DNA of 64,000 nt, from contig JBANDB010000015.1 of NCBI GenBank assembly GCA_037576215.1, positions 1,984,001 through 2,048,000 on the forward strand, given 5' to 3'. Shown here one piece after another: positions 58,211 to 64,000 of the stretch. The stretch comes from Armillaria gallica (Eukaryota > Basidiomycota > Agaricomycetes > Agaricales > Physalacriaceae). Made by a program: the position numbers and the translations under genes. The notes under the pieces are model-generated. The model did not search any database. It was not told the origin of the DNA and saw only the letters and a program-made list of their open reading frames with translations. The stretch's first letter is position 1. Each line of letters starts with the position of its first letter.

Positions 58211-61200
58211 TCAGCGAAGATGTGACCGCGAAACGAGTCCTAGCCCAGCGATATGGGACTTGTGGAGGATGACTGGGAGTGGCTTCGTCATGATGTCGGC
58301 GGTCATGGAACGTGTGGGAATCCAATGGGTAGAAAAGGTGCCGTTTCTGATTTGTTCTCTTATGAAATGATATCTGATGTCAACGTGTTTTAAGCGGGGA
58401 GAGTTGGATTGAGAATTAGCGATCGTCAAGCAGCTGTCATTGTCGCATAGCAAGGGGAAAGGTTTGGGCATGGGGAGAGAGAGAGCTTGTAAGAAGAGTT
58501 TGATCCATAATACTTCTTTCATAAGGTGTGTGAGGGCCATGTACTCAGATTCTGTGGATGAGAGCGAGGTTGACTTCTGCTTGCAGCTCGACCATGATAC
58601 GAGGCCACCAAATATGTATATGGCATATCCCGAGAAGCTTTTTCTGTCTGATTCATCAGTAGCCCAGTCGGCATCGGTGAATGCGATATTCATGGGATCA
58701 ACATCAAGATGAGCGGTGGTCTCAGATGCGTTGGCACCCCCATACTGCAGAGCGAGGTCTCGTGTACCTGCTAGGTACCGGAGTACACCTTTCGCAGCGA
58801 GTGTAACGGCTCGAGTTGGGTTGGCATTGAATTGTCCAAGAGCAGCGGATGTGAACGAAATATCAGGACGTGTGCATACGGCAGGGTAGAGTAATTGGCC
58901 ATTAAGTCTTTGGAAGTAGTGCTTGAGATTAGCATCGGAGACGTTGGGGAGGGTATTGGCAGATGATTGGTATGCTTGGAGCTTTTTGTATAGTGGGACA
59001 GAGGTTGGATTAACGTCTTCAAGGTCATAGGATTGCAGCAGATCTTCAATGTATTCTTGTTGTGAAATCCACAAGAGACGTTTGCTTCGATCGCGCTCGA
59101 TTTTGATTCCGAGGAATACATCCGCAGGACCAAGATCATTTACTTTGAACCTCTTGTTCATCTGACCGATGATCCAGTGATAGAGGGGCGCAGAATTCGA
59201 TGCAGATAGACCGTCATCTACGTGCACAGGGATGATGATGAATAAGTCGTCGCCATTCTCTGGCATGGGTATGCTGTGATCTGGAGGGCTAGACCAGCGA
59301 CCATAGAACACGGCGGGATCGACGATGCAACTTTCGAGTCCGATTGATTCCAGTGTGGAACAGAGGGTTTTGAACCACTCGTTTGACGACTGTTTGAGGC
59401 CGTACAGGGCCTTCTGGAGGCGGAGGACTTTCTTTGGATCAGAGAGGGGGAATCCCGGTATCTGCTTTATGTAGACTTCTTGGTTCAGAGGCGCATTCAA
59501 GAAAGCAGCTTTGACATCGAAGGTGAATAGCTCAAGGTCATCTTTCGCAGCTAAGGCGAGGGTGATCCGGACGCTGACAATTTTTGCAACAGGAGCGTAC
59601 GTTTCTCCATAATCGTCGGGGCGTTGGGCAAATCCCTGAGCGACGAGTCTGGCCTTCTCGAGAACGACAGGGTGTGACTTTTTTGTGAATGTCCAGCGTG
59701 CACCAATGGCTTTCTTTCCATGGGGAAGGAAGCTCTCGACTATGACTTCTTTGTCTACGAGGTTCTTGTATTCGGCGTCAATTGCAACTTGCCACAGTGC
59801 GCAATCAGGCCGGGCCATGGCTTCCTTGTAGGAAAGAGGGGGTTTGGTAGTATCCCAGGTGCGTGGCTTGGACAATTTCATTGCAGAGGTGGTGAGCATA
59901 GCATAGGGTTGGGATGGAATAAATTCGTCTAGGTTAGATGATTCGTCAATCATCTCAGCTAGAAAGAACGAGGCAAAAGCAACGGAGGCATCAGCAGTCT
60001 GCAGGCGAGGTAGGATTGACCCTAGTTTCTGGCCCTGTGGCAGGAGGTTCATTTTTTCAGTGGGCCGTATGTTGCATTTGGGTCTGGGGTCATCGGTGGA
60101 GCATTCGTCTGCGTCTTCAGTTTGGATATTTGATTTGATTGCGATGTCAACAGCTGATTTACGTTTGTTGCTCAGTCGGCCAGGAGTGTTTTCGTTAAAT
60201 TCGACGTCACGTGAGAAGTGGTATTTTCCTTGTAGGTCTCGTACACGCCATCCGATTCGTCCTTCCTCATAGCCCACGAAGATCGCCTCGAATCTGCGGG
60301 GGCCAGCCTTAGAGCGGAGTTCAGGGGGAATAGCTGCAAAACATTGACACCCCCATCGACGTAGGTGTGATAGGTCAGGGACCTTGTGGTGGAAAGCCTC
60401 GTATGGGGTCTTGCCATCAGGGAGAGTCAAAGTAGGGATCCTACGTCTGGTATATGCAGCTGTCAATACTGCGTCACCCCAGAATGACATTGGGAGGCCG
60501 GAGTCGGCGATCAAGGTTTGAGCGTCGTCTTCAAGTGTTCTTATGAAGCGTTCGGCTTTCCCATTCTGCTGGTGTGCATAGGGGGCAGTCACCTGTAGTT
60601 CGATACCCGAGTCTTTGAAATGTCTTTCGAGGTCCCCTTTGGTGAGTTCCTTCACGCCATCACATCTGACCTTTTTGACTTTATGTTCAGTCTGGTTCTC
60701 CCACCTCGCCTGTGTGTCTTTGAATTCGCCGCAAACATGGTTTCGCTTAACAAGGAGTTTGGTATCATTGTACGTTGTGCAATCGTCCAGAATTGCTACA
60801 AAGTGCTCCTGTTTTTGCGGGGTTTTCACGGGCATGGGTCCACATGTGTCCATATGCAGTAGACCAAGGGGGTTGGCTTCGCAATGTGCATTGTGATCGT
60901 AAGGGCTCTGTTGGCGTTTTCTGATGATACAGGAAGGGCAAAACTCATGAGGTGATTTTCTGTTCCATTTAATGCCTGTTACCCTGGATTTACCGGATAC
61001 TAGTCGTTTTGTGGTCTCCTGGCTCGGGTGTCCAGCCCTGCAGTGCCACAAATACGCATCGTATTCAGGTTTCTGGAAGGTGGGTAGCATTGCGAATGCA
61101 GACGGAGATTCGGGGGATGGAACGATGAAGTTGCAGCTGAGAAAAGATAGTCGGCCTACGACGTTGGCTTGGAACGATAGGCCAGAGAGTGTTTTGTGGT

Positions 61201-63280
61201 ATTTGGGGAAGTAGCAAGTGGTTTTGTTCTTCCCAAAACCGATGAACATTCCATTTTCGGTCAGAGCACCGACTGAAATGAGGTTGATTGAAGCTCCAGG
61301 GGCATGTAAGCATTCACGTAGAACGACGGTGGTTGTCCTGCCATCGATGTCTACTGTGAATCTCGTTTCGCCTAGTGCTTTGGTTTCTAGTGTACCGCAA
61401 TTTGCGGTTGTCACAGGGATAGCACCAGCTTCATCATACGTGTGGAATAGGGATCGATCTCTGATAATATGATGAGTCGTTCCTGAATCGAGTAGGCCCT
61501 TGAAGATGCGAATTGCAGAGAAGTAGGCTTTGGGATCAGATTCATGGAGTTCGAGAAGTGCATTCGCCCTGGGTTCAATGCTCTCAGGAGAAGACGATGG
61601 GTATGAGTAAAAGATGTCATCATTTATCTCAGGGGATTCACTACATTCGACGGTATTCGTATCGGTATTCTCAGCAGTGTTAGAATCGTCGTGTTCTGTA
61701 GTGAGTTCGGATGAGGCAAGGTTCGCGCGAGCAGGGGTTTTGGTTTTCCTCTCATTGTATCTTTCTTTTCCTCCTGGGTCGCCGCCACCCTCGTTCCAGC
61801 AGTTTGCCGTCGTGTGTCCAATGGGGTTGGGACATTTGGGGTTGCCACATTGGGGTCGAGGCTTTGGAGACGTCTTTGGGTTGCGGAAAGAGTTCGTAAG
61901 TTCTCGGTTGAGGAGCATGCCGTTTGCTTGGTCTAAGATGTCTGAGAGGAGGTCATCAAACATTACGTTCGAGAATAGCGTGGGGTTCCTGAGATCTGTG
62001 ATCACCTTGCGGCGCATCTCAGAGAATTGGGATGGCAGCATGTTGGTGATGTCGACGCTGAGGGTTGCATAAGAAAGGGGGTAGCCTTCCGTGCACTTCA
62101 AGGTCTGTACAAGATTCATCCAGTTTTGGACGAATGTAGGAATGGCGCTTATTGATATGCAAGGAGTGGTGGAGATGCGACGGTGTTCTAGGATAGCGTA
62201 TTGGAGGTTTCCACCCCCATAGCGACGGCAGAGGGAGTGATAAGCTTCTCGTGCTGTACAGCGTACTCCAGTGATGGGATCATTCTGTACAGGGACCATG
62301 CCTAGAATTTGCCTTGATAGGCGAGCTGTTATTACTCCATATGCGACTGCATCCCTCTTGTTCCACGTAATCCATTCATTGTATTGTTGTGGCGTCGGAT
62401 TCTGTGGTAATGCAGGGGGATATGACGGCGTGTTGAACAGATCTCGTGGGACGTTAGGTGCTGGAGGATCGCAGATATGCGTGTTAAGTAGCCTAGACGT
62501 TAGCACATTCATAACACCGAGTTGCCATGGTCCCCAGTCAGCCCTTGTTTTTAGTTCAGGTATATGAGAAGTTTGCGGAAAAGATGTATCTAGAGACGGT
62601 TGGTTTGTATGTATATATGGGTAAAACGGTTGTTGATTTTGATTGTAGAATTGATTTGGCATATGCGGTGCGGTCGGCTGTATGTAAACTGGTTGTGGTA
62701 GGTACGTGTATGTGGGAGGGGCGGTAGGGATGTTTTGGTGGAAGACAGGTGGTAGAGGTATATTAGGAGGGACAGGTGGGGGTACAGGAGGAATTTGTCG
62801 GTTGGGAATGGGAGGGGGAGGAGGACGACGTGGTAAGGGAGGTGGGGGGGGTACAGGAGGCGGAGGTGGAGGAGCGTTTGTAGGTAAAGGAGGGAGGGGA
62901 CGGTTGAGGAGATTTGTATCTAAATTGCCTTCCGCGCCGTTCTGCTGAGAATTGATATCAGTAGATTGAAGAGACGGAAAAGGAAGAAAATGTTGTTGAT
63001 TGTTCGGTATGTAATGGGGTGGATGGTATTGCATTTGGAAGTTTGACGGGTCATTGTAAGGGTTCATGTTTGGATCAGAAATTGTAGGGTAAAAAGCATA
63101 CGTAGAAGGAAAATTTGAAGGCCAATGTGTTATGTCTGGGGCAGACCGAGGAAACGTGGCAGACGTCGATGTTACCTGATGTGTATTCGTGCCGTCTTGA
63201 TTCCTGTCATGAGATGAGGATGAACCGAGAATGTTGTTCAGACCCTGGACGAGGTTACAGAAGTTGCCTTGATCTGACAT
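58211..63280 (-). CDS. Copia gag-pol polyprotein, intact 1689 aa
   Basis: A single open frame. Residues ~1-240 are Pro/Asn/Gln-rich, then a Gag domain (ELKTRADWGPWQLGVMNVLT) and a zinc knuckle C-x4-C-x5-H-x4-C in CGNPKCPNPIGHTTANC. Protease active site is LLDSGTTHH. The GAG-pre-integrase HHCC module is HCRAGHPSQ ... FCPSC. Integrase DDE residues are visible in LLHMDTCGP, VRCDGVKEL and HQQNGKAERFIRT. Reverse transcriptase has ARWTFTKK, FTFDVKAAFLNAPLNQEVYI, ALYGLKQS and the active site VHVDDG (copia-type VDD). RNase H has FTDADWA, SLSSTESEYMAL, LLCDNDS and KHVDIRYHFI. Stop codon sits 8 bp from the LTR. All catalytic residues I can identify are present, so the element could be autonomous. Confidence 0.95.
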   Translation of the reverse strand: MSDQGNFCNLVQGLNNILGSSSSHDRNQDGTNTHQVTSTSATFPRSAPDITHWPSNFPSTYAFYPTISDPNMNPYNDPSNFQMQYHPPHYIPNNQQHFLPFPSLQSTDINSQQNGAEGNLDTNLLNRPLPPLPTNAPPPPPPVPPPPPLPRRPPPPPIPNRQIPPVPPPVPPNIPLPPVFHQNIPTAPPTYTYLPQPVYIQPTAPHMPNQFYNQNQQPFYPYIHTNQPSLDTSFPQTSHIPELKTRADWGPWQLGVMNVLTSRLLNTHICDPPAPNVPRDLFNTPSYPPALPQNPTPQQYNEWITWNKRDAVAYGVITARLSRQILGMVPVQNDPITGVRCTAREAYHSLCRRYGGGNLQYAILEHRRISTTPCISISAIPTFVQNWMNLVQTLKCTEGYPLSYATLSVDITNMLPSQFSEMRRKVITDLRNPTLFSNVMFDDLLSDILDQANGMLLNRELTNSFRNPKTSPKPRPQCGNPKCPNPIGHTTANCWNEGGGDPGGKERYNERKTKTPARANLASSELTTEHDDSNTAENTDTNTVECSESPEINDDIFYSYPSSSPESIEPRANALLELHESDPKAYFSAIRIFKGLLDSGTTHHIIRDRSLFHTYDEAGAIPVTTANCGTLETKALGETRFTVDIDGRTTTVVLRECLHAPGASINLISVGALTENGMFIGFGKNKTTCYFPKYHKTLSGLSFQANVVGRLSFLSCNFIVPSPESPSAFAMLPTFQKPEYDAYLWHCRAGHPSQETTKRLVSGKSRVTGIKWNRKSPHEFCPSCIIRKRQQSPYDHNAHCEANPLGLLHMDTCGPMPVKTPQKQEHFVAILDDCTTYNDTKLLVKRNHVCGEFKDTQARWENQTEHKVKKVRCDGVKELTKGDLERHFKDSGIELQVTAPYAHQQNGKAERFIRTLEDDAQTLIADSGLPMSFWGDAVLTAAYTRRRIPTLTLPDGKTPYEAFHHKVPDLSHLRRWGCQCFAAIPPELRSKAGPRRFEAIFVGYEEGRIGWRVRDLQGKYHFSRDVEFNENTPGRLSNKRKSAVDIAIKSNIQTEDADECSTDDPRPKCNIRPTEKMNLLPQGQKLGSILPRLQTADASVAFASFFLAEMIDESSNLDEFIPSQPYAMLTTSAMKLSKPRTWDTTKPPLSYKEAMARPDCALWQVAIDAEYKNLVDKEVIVESFLPHGKKAIGARWTFTKKSHPVVLEKARLVAQGFAQRPDDYGETYAPVAKIVSVRITLALAAKDDLELFTFDVKAAFLNAPLNQEVYIKQIPGFPLSDPKKVLRLQKALYGLKQSSNEWFKTLCSTLESIGLESCIVDPAVFYGRWSSPPDHSIPMPENGDDLFIIIPVHVDDGLSASNSAPLYHWIIGQMNKRFKVNDLGPADVFLGIKIERDRSKRLLWISQQEYIEDLLQSYDLEDVNPTSVPLYKKLQAYQSSANTLPNVSDANLKHYFQRLNGQLLYPAVCTRPDISFTSAALGQFNANPTRAVTLAAKGVLRYLAGTRDLALQYGGANASETTAHLDVDPMNIAFTDADWATDESDRKSFSGYAIYIFGGLVSWSSCKQKSTSLSSTESEYMALTHLMKEVLWIKLFLQALSLPMPKPFPLLCDNDSCLTIANSQSNSPRLKHVDIRYHFIREQIRNGTFSTHWIPTRSMTADIMTKPLPVILHKSHIAGLGLVSRSHLR

Positions 63281-63584
63281 AGTTCCGCGGAAGTATTATG
63301 ATATTGATCCGAAATAATTGATCAGTGTCGCGTCTGGGTGCAGAGGGGAAACCAAAACACGCAAGACGGTGGGACGTGTCGGTCAGGATATGGATGTGAG
63401 GAACAGGCTGGACAACCTGTGGACAAGTGGAAAAATGAAGTTGGTGACGTGGCGATTGGACAGTCGCGAGATAGGTGGGTATATGCGTCGAAATTGGACA
63501 ATTTTTGGACAAAAGTGAGTCGTCGATAAGGGTCTTGACGGGTCCGAGTGTGCGTATAGGCCAGGTCAAGAGAAACCCATAACC
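63281..63584 (-). other. 5' leader of the Copia element
   Basis: About 300 bp between the 5' LTR and the gag-pol start codon. Open frames on it (both strands) are short and unrelated to Gag. It should contain the packaging signal, which I cannot identify. Confidence 0.6.
63570..63584 (-). promoter_or_regulatory. Candidate primer-binding site (half-tRNA-iMet type)
   Basis: The minus strand directly after the 5' LTR reads ggttatgggtttctc. Its first 9 bases are complementary to the anticodon loop and 3' stem of initiator tRNA-Met (CCCAUAACC). Priming from an internal tRNA-iMet half is known for Drosophila copia and yeast Ty5. Confidence 0.5.
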
Positions 63585-63810
63585 TGCTGACCAGCAGACC
63601 TAGCGACACAGGACACGAATCAGACTACGAAGTAGTATTAGTGAGTGTACGTAGGTAGGAAAAATGAACAGGGCATACCTCCTCAGAACGTCAAGGATGT
63701 GAAAGACGACTGAGGAGCAAGAAGGGCAAAGTCCGAGCTATGGGTACGTAGAGAGGCCGTAGCCAAACATCGAGCTGACAAACAATGCAAAGGACCAGTA
63801 CCGGTCAACA
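63585..63810 (-). repeat. Right LTR (5' LTR of the element), 226 bp
   Basis: Begins tgctgacc, ends ggtcaaca on plus; on the minus strand this is the transcribing LTR upstream of gag-pol. Nearly identical to the left LTR apart from the latter's 67-bp insertion. Confidence 0.9.
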
Positions 63811-64000
63811 AAGGATTGCAAGAGCGGTTAGGGTATTATACCAATGACAACGAGTCTCTACCACAGTATGATAAATGGGCGTACATGGAAGTAAACCGGC
63901 TGCCGTGGTTGCTTGATATATATTCTCCCGGTTCGTCTAGGTGAGCCGGTTTCCTTTTGATACTTTAGATTCCCGCTCTAACAATGCCATAGTGATGGAG
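63811..64000 (+). pseudogene. DUF6535-family gene copy 3, 3' portion, running off the window
   Basis: Immediately right of the LTR the sequence resumes as the end of the long DUF6535-gene exon (NDNESLPQYDKWAYMEVNRL, then PWLLDIYSPGSSR), followed by the expected donor at 63942 (gtgagccgg) and acceptor (gccatag at 63986-63992). The exon opening TGATGGAG then leaves the window. Relative to copy 2 about 0.4 kb of coding sequence is missing between 57909 and 63811. Confidence 0.75.

Larger units (their letters stand above)
57910..63810 (-). mobile_element. Ty1/copia LTR retrotransposon, apparently complete
   Basis: Bounded by direct repeats 57910-58202 and 63585-63810 with TG...CA ends, with one long minus-strand gag-pol frame between them. 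Polyprotein order (gag, protease, integrase, reverse transcriptase, RNase H) is that of Ty1/copia elements. A G-rich polypurine tract abuts the left LTR, and a candidate primer-binding site abuts the right LTR. The LTRs differ by only two substitutions over the shared 226 bp, besides a 67-bp insertion in the left one, so insertion is recent. The element lies inside DUF6535 copy 3. The flanking 5-mers (tatcg left, aagga right) do not match, so there is no target-site duplication. Confidence 0.95.

Noticed and set aside
62706..62948. Glycine-rich 80-codon plus-strand frame
   Set aside because: It is the antisense shadow of the proline-rich N-terminus of the Copia polyprotein.

Overview
The window looks like nuclear DNA of a mushroom-forming basidiomycete (Agaricomycetes). 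Genes are split by many 45-60 nt GT-AG introns with CTAAC-like branch points. The recognisable proteins belong to families expanded in Agaricomycetes: DUF6535 membrane proteins, DUF6589 proteins, RecQ-like helicases, proteins with an MLKL_NTD/HeLo-like region and a pseudokinase, small RNase H1 N-terminal (viroplasmin) proteins and kinase-like proteins. All family calls are from pattern recognition; no search was run. Most of the window is accessory, duplicated and decaying sequence.

Layout. 1-335 holds the 3' end of a gene entering from the left. 1214-1921 (-) is a small viroplasmin-domain protein. 2414-5475 (+) is a large six-exon gene of a lineage-specific family. 6493-12372 is a head-to-head pair, a DUF6589 gene (-) and a RecQ-like helicase (+), only 116 bp apart and both broken by frameshifts and stops; short inverted sequences lie just outside both ends. 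13772-14710 holds exons of an unknown gene. 16586-18328 is a 5'-truncated DUF6535-family gene followed by relic sequence ending in a GPR1/FUN34-like transporter tail.

About 20.99-28.35 kb and 32.13-39.56 kb are two diverged tandem copies of one segment. Each carries a kinase-like relic (+) followed by an MLKL_NTD-like/pseudokinase gene (-) with a C-terminal membrane segment. Two further kinase relics lie inverted at 39.76-41.35 kb. Further relic blocks (GPR1-like tails, an LRR-like piece) lead to a second, nearly complete DUF6535 gene at 45513-48367 with one in-frame stop, then to another copy of the downstream relic block.

From 50.6 to 55.7 kb the sequence is mostly unassignable apart from a three-copy minus-strand repeat family. 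At the right edge a third DUF6535 gene (55723 onward) is interrupted by a young-looking Ty1/copia retrotransposon (57910-63810) with an intact 1689-codon gag-pol frame and nearly identical LTRs. No target-site duplication is seen, and about 0.4 kb of host gene is missing at the insertion.

How the genes relate: the window shows recurrent segmental duplication followed by decay rather than one pathway. The two parts most worth pursuing are the DUF6589-RecQ pair, which may be a relic of an undescribed mobile element, and the duplicated MLKL_NTD-like/pseudokinase genes, which have the layout of membrane-directed immune or cell-death proteins.
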